A DNA stretch of 64,000 nt. It comes from Venturia oleaginea (Eukaryota; Ascomycota; Dothideomycetes; Venturiales; Venturiaceae). Shown piece after piece: positions 1-11,170 of this stretch. Location of the stretch: positions 682,001-746,000 of the forward strand of contig JABMLP010000002.1 in NCBI GenBank assembly GCA_013176395.1. Direction: 5' to 3'. Made by a program: the position numbers and the translations under genes. Positions within the stretch are counted from its first letter, which is position 1. Every line of letters starts with the position of its first letter. The notes beneath the pieces were generated by a model. That model did not search any database, was not told where the DNA came from, and saw only the letters and a program-made list of their open reading frames with translations.

Positions 1-2275
1 TTCTTCATTACCTTCACTGGAGTCCCATCAACCACTACTGTAGAGTCCATGTCCCCTGGCTGGGCCTCCATCCGTTTGGCCTGCTTGAAGTGCATTAGTT
101 GGTACTTTGTGGGGTTAAATGTCGCCCCATGTCTCTTCGCCCAAGCGATACATCTGTCATGTGCAACGGTTAGTCTCCGGCAGTTATCTGCGGCCGATAC
201 CCCCCAAGCAATCAAGTTTGTGTCGTCCACGAAGCCAAAGCCGACCAGCCCATCGTTTGGTGTCTGGAATTCCTCGAGTAGCTCCGAGATAAAGAAGAGG
301 AAGAGTATCGGTGAGAGGCTGGACCCCTGCGGTATCCCGGTCCTGGCTGAAGTCCACTCGCTCGTAAATCCGGTAAAGGACACCTTGGTTCGCCTCCCTT
401 CCAAGAAACTTTCAATAAACCTCAGAATCCATGCCGGCACTCCCTTGCTCCATAGTATGTGCATTAACCTCCTGTGCGATACATGGTCGAAAGCCCCTTT
501 GAGGTCAAGACTTAACATGGTTAGAATCTTTTTGGCGATTGATTTCCATGACGTGTGTATACTGCTGCGCAGGAACGTTACCTCGGAGAGAGTGGACCTC
601 TGCTTCCTCCCGCCAAACTGGTTCCACGGCAGTGCGCCGCTTTTCTCAGCAAAAGCTGTGAGTTGCTGCGCGACCACCTTCTCCACCAGCTTCGCAAGTG
701 TATTTTCCAATTGGATGGGCGGTACGCTCCCGGGTCAGTGTAGTCGCCCTTGCCCTCCTTCTTCAGGACGCACGTGATGGATTCCTTAAATGACGGCGGG
801 AGGCCTCCAGTCTCAAGCATGGTCTGTACCGCTTCCGCAACCGGCTTCTTAATGTCCTCCACCAGCAGCTTGATAGCTTCGTTCTGGATCTCGTCCGGCC
901 CTGGGGCTTTCCTATTGGGCATTTCCAAGATAACCGTCTCGATCATCTCCTCTGTAATATCCGGCACTTCTTCGCCCTCGACCCGTATGACCCACGGCCG
1001 GTCTGATCCTGGTCCCCCTTCGATGTCGCTGAGATCAGCCTCCTGCTGCGCGGGAAAGAATTTCTCCGCCAGGATCCGCGCTATATTGGCCATGTCCTTG
1101 CTTTTCCTGCCTGTTCTCGGATCGACCAGATCGGGCATTTGGGGGAGACCGGGCGCTCCTTTGCGGCTCCATTTTGACATTGTCCATAGCCCTTTGTTGT
1201 GTGGTACGGCGGGGTCATTGGTAAACTCATCTAGGAAGGTCCTCCAATTGTCCCTAGAGAGTCTCCGAATTTCCCGATCTAGGGCTTTGGTGGCCGTCCG
1301 CAGCCTTTCCCTATCTCTGGCCGCAAAGCTTCTTTTGTAGTCCCGACGGGCATCATCCTTCTCCTTGACCAGTTCTGCAGCGCGGGGGGACCACCCTTTC
1401 CTCTCTTTTCTTCCTGGTTTGATCCTGGGACACAGTTCCACCAGGGCTTGGTGTATGGCCTCCTGTAGCGCCACCATTCTATCTCCGGAACTTTGCCATC
1501 CGGAGGCCGCGACTCTCTCTCTGAACTCTTGCGGATCCATCCTGTCGGTATTGAACCTACCCAGGCCCGTGGCCCTCGTTGTGTCTGCTTGTAAAACTAT
1601 CCGGATAGGGTGGTGGTCTTTGAGGTCCCTCCACCCTGGTTCCGGGAGACAGGACACGGTCCTGGCGTGTACCCCCTTAGTCCCGAACGTGAGATCGATC
1701 GTCAATTTGTCTCCATTCCTTTCCCAAGTCGACTCCCCTCTCTTCGTAAGTATATACAGGTTGTACGCTTCCACCTTCTCCCAGAGATGATCGGCTTGGC
1801 GAGTCGCCCTCGCGCCAATGCCGCCCCATCTCGGGTGCGTTGCATTCATGTCCCCTAAGACCATGTAGTTCTCCTTCGCCTCCCCTATCGCTGTTCGTAT
1901 TTGTGGCCATGTGGTCATTCGTACTTCGTTCGTGATAGGGTTGTAAACATTGATAAGTGTAACGGGCCAGCCGTCGAGGTTGATGTCGAGCGCCGCGACC
2001 CATGGGCCATAGTAGCGGACCGCCCATGTTCCGGGCTCGATCTCCTTGCTAATGAAAAAAGCCACCTTCGTCGCTCTCACCCTCTCCCCCCTTGGTTCAA
2101 ACGCCAACGTGTACCCCGGGGGGCAGTACGTGGTGCCTCTCTTCTCCATTGGTTCCTGCAGCACTATAACTTTCTGTATCTTTGGGTGAAAGCGGTCGAT
2201 CAACGACCTAGCTTTGTTGTAGTTAGCGTTACAACAATTGTACTGCACGATCTCGGTCCTAGGTCCACTAGACAT
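1..2275 (-). pseudogene. LINE ORF2 (AP-like endonuclease + reverse transcriptase), partial, frameshifted
   Basis: The first about 230 residues read as an exonuclease-endonuclease-phosphatase fold: the N-terminal VQYNCCNANYNKA, the VLQEP element, the VLGDMNATHPRW stretch and a DHHPI end. After a basic linker comes the reverse transcriptase, with the KAPGPDEIQNEAIK and DPGAYRP elements. Near 725-735 a single base appears to be missing, which throws the frame off just after YRP. The RT continues in the next frame to position 1 with GIPQGSSLSPILF and the catalytic-box variant FVDDTN. RNase H and the C-terminal Cys/His region lie outside the window. These enzymes nick the target and prime reverse transcription there. 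Confidence 0.82.
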
Positions 2276-3926
2276 TGGGTAAGATCGGGTTAAGGGGTGT
2301 GCTAGGTGGCGCTACATCGCCAAAACTCACGGCTACCCCCGTGAATTCCCTATCCATTGTCTGCTCCATAATGGATGGCGGTAGCGTGCCGCTGCTCACT
2401 ATAGCCGGCAGAGCCCCGAACCTCGGGGGGCTGCCGGTAGTATCAATTCCTCTTCCGCTGCCCCCGCTCCCTGGCCGGGTCGCTTCCGCCCTTGTCGGGA
2501 TGTCTGGGTTTTCTCCTATGGGCGTTCCATAGGCGGACTCGGGTGCCATAGAGAGTCGGTTTCCTCTGGTAGTTGGTGTACTGAACCCAGCCTTCTCGAA
2601 GATGTGCCCCTGCCCTTGGGGTCTCGGCACTACCTTGGGCCTGTTTGTGGATCCGAGCGGCCTCCCAACTGGTCCACCGGGACCGTTAGGGGCCCTACGC
2701 TTGTTCGATCCATGTGGGAACTGCTTTTCGTACTCGGGTGCTGCCTGGATGGCGCGGTCCTTAATCATCCAGGATTGCTGCTGCAAGGCCGCCCTCTTTG
2801 CTTACACTTGCCCAAAATATCTTTCAAAGGTCTTGCACTATCTCCTAGCCCACGTGGGGTGTGCGCCCTTGCAGTTTGTACACCGGTGGACATTCAATGC
2901 CCCTGGGCATATCCTGGTGTCGTGGTCACCCATACCGCACTTGACCGCTGAGGTGCAATGCTCCGAGACATGTCCCCAGACTTGGCACTTATAGCACTGC
3001 TTGATCGAGGCTGTATGATCATACAGCCTGGCCTGGTAAATCTCCCCTCTTATAACAATCCCCTTCTGGATTACCATGTCCCTATGCTCTGTGGTACTGA
3101 ACCCAAGCAAGAGCGCTGCCCGTTCGGAGACCGTGGCCGGCCCGTCCCTTCTTTTGTATCTCTTGGCTTTGTCCTTCCATGCAACTGAGTGAATCTTCAG
3201 CCCTGGGCATAGTCTCTGAGTCCCCATGATAATGTCGCTCAGAACCTGGGTGTTGTCTGCGTTTCTTCCGTGGGCCACTCCTACTCCACGGTGTACTCCC
3301 ATCACCTCTAGGAAGTAGTCTCTTCGTACTTGTGTGGTCGCCGCCCCGGTTCCTTGGAGGGCGCACCTGTCCTTGTCCGCAGTGGTCCTGAAATGGACAT
3401 CCACCGCTCCGCTCTTGAGGACGTGGACTCCAACCGCGGATGGCATATCCTTCCTGCAGGCTTCCAGTATCTTGTTCGTATCTCTCCTTTCTTCTTCTGT
3501 GAGCTCAACATTTTCGTTGAGGTTGACTCTGACTATCTTGGAGTTTGGTGGCTCCGCCGCGACATGGGAGTACAGGCGACGTTCCGTCGATGGCCCCTTT
3601 CCGTGGAGGTCCTTGATCATTCGCTCAATCCGGTCCAGTTGTGGTCCAGCCGAGAAGCATTTTGGTCCAGCCGCAAAGTTTTCCCGGGCTACTGGGGGTG
3701 CAAGTGCGTCCAAGGCATCGCGGACGAGGGAGGCAAGGAACCGAGGATTGGGCATTTTGGAGGAGTTCAAGTGTCCTATAACTTCAATTAGGATGTCCTT
3801 TGCTGGTCTCAAGGGTTGTCCGGCTTGAGGTCCTTCTGCTCTTCTAATGGATCCGGTCGGCAGTTGCGATGGTGGCGGTCCACTCGTGGTACCACCACCA
3901 CCGCTGTCCTGCGGGTTGTTCGGCAT
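2268..3926 (-). pseudogene. LINE ORF1 (gag-like RNA-binding protein), two nonsense codons
   Basis: This is an ORF1-type protein with a Pro/Gly-rich N terminus (MPNNPQDSGGGG) and a central nucleic-acid-binding region. Cys/His knuckles follow at about residues 310-355 (CYKCQVWGHVSEHC and CTNCKGAHPTW). The frame is interrupted by TAG at 2838-2840 and TAA at 2802-2804, then continues open in the same frame to 2268. Both stops can be explained as Gln codons changed by a single C-to-T in a CpA context, the RIP signature. Reading through the stops gives one colinear ORF that ends overlapping the ORF2 start. The C-terminal part is low-complexity, rich in Pro, Gly and Arg. ORF1 proteins of this class coat the element RNA. 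Confidence 0.8.
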
Positions 3927-4247
3927 CTATTCTAGGGTAATGCGCCCTTGCGGTTACGATGGTGATGCGTATGACTTTATCTGGATGATATTGGGCGACT
4001 CAACGGCGTGGAGCGGTTTTTTATATTTATATTAAGTTAATCAATATTACGATATACCAGTGCCGATGGGTAGCTGTGTATTATACTTCAGATAGGATAG
4101 ATACAACTAATGGTGGACTAGCTAGATTGTAAGTTGAGCCCTTATCTAATAGCAATGTTGTTTGCTTTTTTAATTCGAAGTTATAGGCCAGTATTGTATT
4201 TGTATTTGATGAATGTTATCTCAGTTTTCTCATTTAGATTTAACTTA

Positions 4248-6078
4248 ACGTATTCTACCACCGAGCCGGCCAAACCACCGAGCCGGCCACTTTTCCTTGG
4301 CACGACCAACTCATGTTACGACTCTTCAATTTTATCGCTATCAACAATAGATTCCAAGTCCGTTGTGCTACTATCTGATTCAGAAGATATCTCGATATCC
4401 TTTTTACTCGTTCGCGCATTGTGCCCAGTCGCGCCGCAGTTCCCACAGCGCCTTTGAGTTGGTCGGGCTGTTTCTTGATCACCACTACTACGAGTATTCT
4501 TTGATCCCTGAGGCGCAACACACGCCTCAGCAGCTACCCGCGCTGCTGCAGTCCCATACTCCATAGTACCACCTTACTGGATCCGCTTCCTTTTACGCAA
4601 TTTTCCCTTCGTCATTACTGCCAATAGCTCTTCAAGCTCGTGGTTTCGTGCAATAAGTAGAGCGTTCTGGTGTAGCATCAATTCAGCGCCCTTAACAAGC
4701 TGGGAAAAGCCTGCCTGCACAGTAACTGGGGATCGAGTAAAAGACTCGCTTACGAGCTTGGATTGAGATCCAAATTCTTGAGTATTGCTTGGAGTCTTCG
4801 ACTGCCACGGCGTCTCCTGGGGTGGGGGTGCTGGTGGGGTACGTAGCCGTACTTCAGGGCGATTCAAAACTACCTGCGCGTTAATAGAGACTAGCCCTAC
4901 TGCCTCAAAGGCCTTTCGACAATTCTCTTCCGTGAACACGTCGAAAAACGCGTCTTTAAAGGCAGGGAGAAAGCCTTCCTTGTTGATATGGTACACGCGT
5001 CGGCGCGCCAAGTCCCGGATGCGTTGGGAGTACTTGCGCTTTAACGGCGAGGAGCAGACCACGTCAAGGGGCTGGAATATATGCGACGAGTGCGATGGCA
5101 TGCAGAGGTTTAGAATCTTGTTTTCGAGGCAGTAGTCCTTGAAATCCTGGTTGAGATGGCTCTCATGGCCGTCCAAAATGAGTAGCCTATACCACCCCAC
5201 CTGCCGCGCCTTTGTATACGCGTCAAAATGCTTCAACCACCCAAGACCAAGCGCATTGTTTGTCCAGCCGTTCTCAGAGACTGAGAGCTTCCAATTCCGT
5301 GGTATATCTGCCTCCTCATACCACGCAGAGATGTGAACGCGTCCTTTATAGATAATAAATGGCGGGGTCGCAAACCCAGCTGCGCAGATGCTCTGAATAA
5401 CCGTAACCCATTCGCGATCGCCCGGCTGGGTGAGTTCAGGCCTTGTACATCTTTCAGAGGCTGTAACGACCTTCATTGACCCAATAACGCCCATCTGGAA
5501 GCCAATCTCGTCAAAGTTGTGCGTATCCTCGTCGTGGACGCCGTACTTGGCTTTAGTATCTGCAACTAGCTTGAACCACGCGCCAATTACTTCTGGATCC
5601 TCCTGTAGTATCCTCTGCCTATCCTTTACTCGATTGAAGGCTATTTTGAGCTCATCTGAGCGCGTTACGAATCTCTCAGCCCAGTTTTGCCTACTGGCTC
5701 TCCACCGCGTATACCCAGTAGTTTATCCGCCATATCTGCCACCTCACACAGCCGGGGTGCGAATCCTCGCGAATCGAGATCGAGGATATATCGGATAATC
5801 GTTTGCTCTTCTATCGTAGTGAGCTTATGAAAGTTTGGGCGAGTTTGAGATGGAGAGGTGATTCCGCGGAGCCGATCAGAAAGCCTTTGGTGTTTAACGT
5901 TAAACGCTATAGTAGCGCGCCGTAGGCTTTGAAATTGGCCAAAGGTATAAGCCTGAAGAGCGAGATCAATTCTATCTTCTTCTTGAACGGCTATCGCGTT
6001 GCATTGTTGAGACATTACGTGTTAAAGAGGATAAGGGCGGTGCCAAGGAAAAGTGGCCGGCTCGGTGGTGGAATACAT
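4248..6078 (-). mobile_element. pogo/Fot1-type DNA transposon, copy 1
   Basis: An 1831-bp element is flanked by TA on both sides (4246-4247 and 6079-6080), the target duplication of the Tc1/mariner-pogo group. The terminal inverted repeats read ACGTATTCTACCACCGAG on the left and ATGTATTCCACCACCGAG on the right, reverse-complemented. Inside the TIRs sits a GC-rich unit containing CGAGCCGGCC, present twice on the left and once on the right. The transposase lies on the minus strand and is broken. Copy 2 lies 258 bp away in the opposite orientation. Confidence 0.9.
4316..6015 (-). pseudogene. pogo/Fot1 transposase (HTH-CENPB + DDE_1 + zinc knuckle), broken
   Basis: The start is at 6015 (MSQQCNAIAVQEEDR). 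An HTH region (about residues 15-100, with QSLRRATIAFNVKHQRL) is followed by the Tc5/CENPB-type HTH (MADKLLGIRGGEPVGK). A one-base loss in an A run near 5683-5690 then shifts the frame. The DDE domain resumes in the next frame, with NFDEIGFQMGV, LILDGHESHLNQDF and IFQPLDVV holding the three expected acidic positions. A TAA at 4574-4576 cuts off the tail; the opposite-oriented copy 2 has CAA there, so this is a CpA to TpA change. The remaining tail (4316-4564) ends in a zinc knuckle whose last Cys is Ser (CGNCGATGHNARTS). The protein cannot be made intact. Confidence 0.88.
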
Positions 6079-6336
6079 TAGTGCTGAGTATATAAGAAGA
6101 TATGGAAAGTTCGAATCTTGGTCGTTTCTCGGGGATATACAGTATTAGGCTGCCAAAGAACAGTAGATTTGTCTTTACGTAGGATTATTTGAGCTCCAGT
6201 TTCCAAATACCAGCTGCCCTTTCAGGCTTTCAGGCTTTCAGGTGAATGCTCGTCGAAAGACACTTGCAAGAATCGGGCTTAATTTCACACTAACACAGCG
6301 GATCTCTCATCCTGATGTCTCTAATGAAATGAATTA

Positions 6337-8203
6337 ACGTATTCCACCATCGAGTGGGTCAACCCATCGAGCGGGTCAGTTTATGCCAAGACCAGCTGCT
6401 CCCTTATCAACACAATATGTCTCAACAACAAAACGCGCAATCATCTAACAGAGAAGGCAGAATCCAGCTTGCCCTTTCTGCCTACAATACCCACCAATTC
6501 CGAAGCCTCCGGCGCGCTGCTGAGGCGTTTGATATACCTCCTTCAACATTAACTAGGCGATATAACGAAATTACAGTATCGCCTAGATACTCGCAACGCC
6601 CGACACAAGCTCACTACGACTGAAGAGCAGACAATTGTCCAATACATCCTCGACCTCGATTCGCGAGGATTCGTGCCCCGGCTGTGTGAGGTAGCAGATA
6701 TGGCGGATAAACTACTGGGTGTACGCGGTGGAGAGCCAGTAGGGAAAAACTAGGCTGAGAGGTTCATAACGCGCTCAGATGAGCTCAAGATGGCCTTCAA
6801 TCGAGCTAAGGATAGGCAGAGGATACTACAGGAAGATCCAGAGATTATTGGCGCGTGGTTCAAGCTCGTTACAGACACCAAGGCAAAGTACGGTATCCAC
6901 GACGAGGATACGCACAACTTTGACGAGATTGGCTTCCAGATGGGCGTTATTGGGTCAATGAAGGTCGTCACAGCTTCTGAAAGACGTACACGGCCTAATT
7001 TAATCCAGCCAGGCGATCGCGAGTGGGTTACAGTTATCCAGAGTATCTGCGCCGCTGGGTATGCGACCCCGCCCTTCATTATCTACAAAGGACGCGTTCA
7101 TATTTCTGCGTGGTATGAGGAGGCAGATATACCACGGAATTGGAAGCTCTCGGTCTCTGAGAACGGCTGGACAAATAACGCGCTTGGTCTTGAGTGGTTG
7201 AAGCACTTTAACGCGTATACAAAGGCGCGGCAGGTGGGGGTATACAGGCTGCTTATTTTGGACGGCCATGAGAGCCATCTCAGCCAGGATTTCAAGGACT
7301 ACTGCCTCGAAAACAAGATTATAACCCTCTGCATGCCATCGCACTCGTCGCATATACTCCAGCCCCTTGACGTGGTCTACTTCTCGCCGTTGAAGCGCAA
7401 GTACTCCCAACGCGTCCGGGACTTGGCACGCCGACGCGTGTACCATATCAACAAGGAAGGCTTTCTCCCTGCCTTCAAAGACGCGTTTTTCGACGTGTTT
7501 ATGAAAGATAACTGTCAAAAGGCTTTTGAGGCAGTAGGGCTAGTCCCTATCGACGCGCAGGTGGTGTTGGATCGCCTTGAAGTACGGCTACGAACCCCGC
7601 CAGAAACCCATCTCCCAGAAACGCCGTGGCAGTCCAAGACTCCAAGTAATACTTATGAATTTGGATCCCAATCCAAGCTCGTAAGCGAGTCTTTTACTCG
7701 GTCACCAGTTACTGCGCAGGCAGGCTTTTCCCAGCTTGTTAAGGGCGCTGAATTGATGCTACACCAAAACGCTCTGCTTGTTGCGCGTAACCGCGAGCTT
7801 GAAGAGCAATTAGCAGTAACAACGAACCGAAAATGGCGCAAAAGGAAGTGGATCCAGCAAGGTGGTACTATTGAGTATGGGACTGCAGCAGCGCAGGTAG
7901 CTGCAGAGGCGTCTATAGCGCCTCAGGGATCAAAGAAGGCTCGTGGTAGTGGTGGTCAAGAAACAGCCCGACCAATTCAACGGCGCAGTAGGAACTGCGG
8001 CGCAGCTGGGCATAATGCGCGAACTTGTAAAAAAGATATCAAGATATCTTCTGAATCAGATAGCAGCACGACGGACTTAGAATCTATTGTTGATAGCGAT
8101 TAAATTGAAGAGTCGTAACATAAGTTGGTCGTGCCAAGCCTTTTTGACCCGCTCGATGGGTTGACCCGCTCGATGGGTTGACCCGCTCGATGGTGGAATA
8201 CGT
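6337..8203 (+). mobile_element. pogo/Fot1-type DNA transposon, copy 2
   Basis: An 1867-bp element is flanked by TA (6335-6336 and 8204-8205). The TIRs are ACGTATTCCACCATCGAG on both ends in inverted orientation. Next to them are tandem units containing CGAGCGGGTC: two on the left (the first carrying a T in place of C) and three on the right. The right end lies 10 bp from the last codon of the HET pseudogene, so the insertion abuts that gene's 3' end. It is head-to-head with copy 1. Confidence 0.9.
6417..8103 (+). pseudogene. pogo/Fot1 transposase, broken copy
   Basis: It starts at ATG 6417 (MSQQQNAQSSNREGR). The first HTH is intact (QFRSLRRAAEAFDIPPSTL). The frame is lost around 6570-6600, where the local frame ends at 6623. 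In the DNA-binding region an in-frame TAG replaces the Trp codon of the GKNWAERF-type motif (about 6751-6753), a G-to-A change equal to CpA to TpA on the other strand. From 6790 the remainder is open for 437 codons. The DDE_1 core carries NFDEIGFQMGV, LILDGHESHLSQDF and ILQPLDVVYFSPLK, then a Lys/Arg-rich linker and a knuckle whose first Cys is Ser (SRNCGAAGHNARTC). The lesions differ from those of copy 1, which shows independent decay. Confidence 0.88.
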
Positions 8204-8213
8204 TAATCATTTC

Positions 8214-11052
8214 TCAGATAATGGTAATGCTTTGCCGTTCGCCAAGATCATACGGTTTACAGGTGAACATTCCTGTTCCTTTTCGCTCTGCCAAATATCC
8301 GACCCTTCGATAAGTCTTCCCGTCAGGCTGCAACATGATCAACAGGCCATGAAGAGAGTTATAATCCTGGGGGAGAAGGTTTTCCATCTTACAATCATCG
8401 CACTTCTCATGCGCACAGATTGGGCAGCGGTGCAACGCGATCAACGTTTGACCGGAGTTGCATTGACAACAGTATCTCCAAAACGAACCCCCAGGAATGA
8501 CATTGAACGGCACGAACCAAATTTTGGATGTGTCTGCGTTAGTGCAGTACATATCCCCCCTCGAGCGCCAAGCAGTTTGCGAAGACTGGAACGCCATAGA
8601 GTCAATTCGAAGAAGTGACCCCCTCGCTTTTGTAGTCATGTAACGAGATCATTACTGCGACATTGGATGACCGTTCCACATTCATGGTTACAGCCAAAAT
8701 ATGAACGCGTAACGTCAATGATGCAAACGTTACTTCGCCAAAAGGATAGGCACTCGCGGACTCACAGATCACCTCTTCTACGTCGACTCCATCAAAGGTG
8801 AGGGTATGATCGTGACGCCTATAAGGTGACCTCCTGCCACTTTGACTTCCGTACACTGAATGGTCGTAGCCGACAGAAGCCCAGCTCCAGCTTGGTGCGA
8901 TATAAATGCGTTCGACTGTGTTCGAGGGTGCTGTCCAACACAGGCTAGGCAGCAGGTCTCGTTCCCACATTCCGCAGATATAGTTTTGCCCTTCTCCTAA
9001 GTCATGCAACTTTTGAGAATACCAGGCGGCCACACCAGATAGTGCTGTTAAGCGATCTCTTTCAAAAGTCAAGTGGCGGAGATTGCAAACGTCAACAACA
9101 TCACTACGCCACTTGTTATATAGTCCCTGAGCTGTGTCGTTACCCAGATCCAGTTGTTCCCATTCTTTGCATTCACAGCGTTTGCTCTGCTTGCAACGCC
9201 AAGCAAGTTCATTAGTCTCAAAGGTTAAACAACGGGTACTCGGGAATTCTTCTGTAAAGGTCCATACCCTTGTTCTCCACACCTCCCGCCCAAAATTCCG
9301 ATTGTTGGAGTAATGTTGATGAGAGGGGCGGCCGTCCTGGTCGAACAGGCTGACAGTGGGCGAATTGGCATTAACTGCCGCGACGGTAATCGTTGCGCCC
9401 TTGGAAACGTCAAGCATCTGTGATGCTGCGTGCTGCCAGTCTACCATATCGTCCTGGAGCACACATATCGAGTGAATCCAAATTTATTCGATGCCGATTC
9501 CTCTTGCAAGCAACATAACGTCCTGGAATAATCGTGGGAAGTTGGCAAGCTTAATAGCGTGGAGAAATGGAACAGGAGACGATTTGGTCAATTCCAAAAA
9601 CCGGCCGCCTCCCCAGGAATAGCTCAGAAAGATGTATTCTCTGTGCTGATCTCAGAGATTGTGCACCAAATAAGGTTGCCTATTCTCTGATCCGACATGC
9701 AGGAGTCGTGCTGGGACTCCCATCTTCGCCTCACCATCGCATGTGAGATGGTTCTTTTTGCATTCATCTAGCCAGTTGCGTATTTGGGTAATTATTTTTG
9801 TGATTCTCGTCTGATGCATGGCTACTCGTACTAATTCTCGGAGACGATGACAAACGGAGGCTTTCCGGAACGACGAGAGCTTTGGTTCGAGTTCATTTTC
9901 GCCGAAGTATACTTTGGTCGATGCAATCTCAGCCACGACCAGCCCCCAACTCAGCTCACAATTGATCTCGTCCTTGTCTTCGCAACCACTGCATTCGTGT
10001 CCAGGTACCAGCTTTGGCAGAGGATGTGAACGATTTCCTTGGCAGTGTGGGCATGTTGTCATTTTCATGTCTGGAACATCGTCGTCTGCGAAACCTTCGG
10101 CGATCAGAAGCAAATATTGGTCTTCTCCGAAAATCAGTGAGGGTTTTACAGGGGCAAGGCTTTCCCAAAACCCGCGTCGACCATGCGAATCAGCTGCAGC
10201 TTCGCCCTGTTCTGATGCAACCTCACTCTCCATTTTATCATCATATGGTAATGATAGTAGTGCGATCGACTCGAGATGGCCGGCAATGTGACTTGCAAGT
10301 GGTTTTGGGTGTGCCGTGCTTGAAATTGACGATGGAATTGCCGTCTTTTTGAACAGACTGCAGAGCATTGGATCTAGCTCGGCTGGAGCCTGGTTCTGTG
10401 AATTGAAGGCTGAAAAGACATCTGTGCATAGCATTGAAGCTCGCTGCATTATTTCGATTAATTCTCGGTCCTCATACTCGCCAGCGTGATCAGTCGTGAA
10501 GTGGGTTTGAAGCGCAAGTGGGGAGGCATAAACAAAATTTTCATGGCCTGGAGCTTTATAGCAGTACGACAGAGCATGGCATCCTCTCATACGTGTTTGC
10601 CACTCCTCAACGAGCTTATACTTTTGGTCGTTCTGTAGACAATCGTTGAAGAGACAAACGTATGAGTAAGAGTCACGGACGACGTAACGACTGTATCAAT
10701 TAGCTATTTGATTCTCTGAAGCGTACGAGGGATAGAGTACATACGTCCACCGTAATCGATTGTCGAAGACCTCTTGGTCGAGGATGCAGCAACAATATGG
10801 GCATAGTGCCTCCTTACGGAAAGGACCGCTGAATTTGGGAGGTAACGGCACGTCAAGTTGACTGCGTCGAGCAACAGCAGACTGCGTAATTGTTGAAAGT
10901 GCAGTAGATTTAGAAATCAAGGGCACGGCTAGTTTCCTGGTGACGGAAGCGTCAGTCATCGACATCGGAATATTGAAATAGACATTTTTCTGCAACTTCT
11001 GTAAAGGCTCAATGATTCTGGGCGTTTGTGTCAGATCGTTACTTTGATACAC
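8214..11052 (-). pseudogene. HET-domain (heterokaryon incompatibility) protein with N-terminal zinc-finger-like region, two in-frame stops
   Basis: Exon 10745-11052 carries CPYCCCILDQEVF. A 54-nt GT-AG intron (10691-10744, donor GTATGT) follows. The next exon carries YVVRDSYSYVCLFNDC and HFTTDHAGEYEDRE, the Cys/His module often found ahead of HET domains, then WLDECKKNHLTC and VPARLLHVGS, the standard lead-in. TGA at 9652-9654 stops this frame, but the same frame continues with REYIFLSYSWGGG and LLARGIGIE, a TAA (9485-9487), then IWIHSICVLQDDMVDW and the rest of the domain (RVWTFTEEF, PSWSWASVGYD). A further frame change near 8602-8639 leads to the C-terminal part that ends at 8214. The 5' end is unresolved: no ATG was found, and an AG just upstream of 11061 may be another acceptor. 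Intact HET proteins trigger cell death on fusion of unlike strains; this copy should be dead unless the stops are suppressed. Confidence 0.8.
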
Positions 11053-11170
11053 TTTTCCTGAAATCCATCGGTCTATGAGCTATGGTTCTGGCAATTGGAT
11101 TGCCAATACATCGAGAATCTTGCTCACATTAATGATGTCCGTCTAGATTTTTTAGCGACCTTGGTATTCC

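Larger units (their letters stand above)
1..4040 (-). mobile_element. Tad1-like LINE retrotransposon, 5' part, degenerate
   Basis: The minus strand carries the two-ORF layout of a fungal non-LTR retrotransposon. ORF1 is gag-like with CCHC knuckles and begins at 3926. ORF2 is an endonuclease plus reverse transcriptase that begins at 2275 and runs off the left edge of the window, so the 3' end, tail and target-site duplication cannot be seen. The ORF1 stop and ORF2 start overlap (the ORF2 ATG lies a few bases upstream of the ORF1 stop), a usual LINE arrangement. The right limit is approximate: coding ends at 3926 and a plausible 5' leader reaches an AT-rich stretch near 4020-4040. Both ORFs are broken, so the copy is inactive as it stands. 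Confidence 0.85.
4248..8203. repeat. Large inverted repeat formed by two head-to-head pogo copies
   Basis: Copies 1 and 2 lie in opposite orientation with about 258 bp between them (6079-6336). The spacer includes a short direct repeat (CTTTCAGG-type units near 6220-6242). The transposase proteins of the two copies are nearly identical over the DDE region, so the arms should pair over about 1.8 kb. A transcript crossing the spacer could fold into a long hairpin; that is inference. Confidence 0.8.

Noticed and set aside
1..2293. Long plus-strand open frames across the LINE (for example 49-777, 750-1340, 1901-2293)
   Set aside because: Antisense shadows of ORF2; no recognisable protein.
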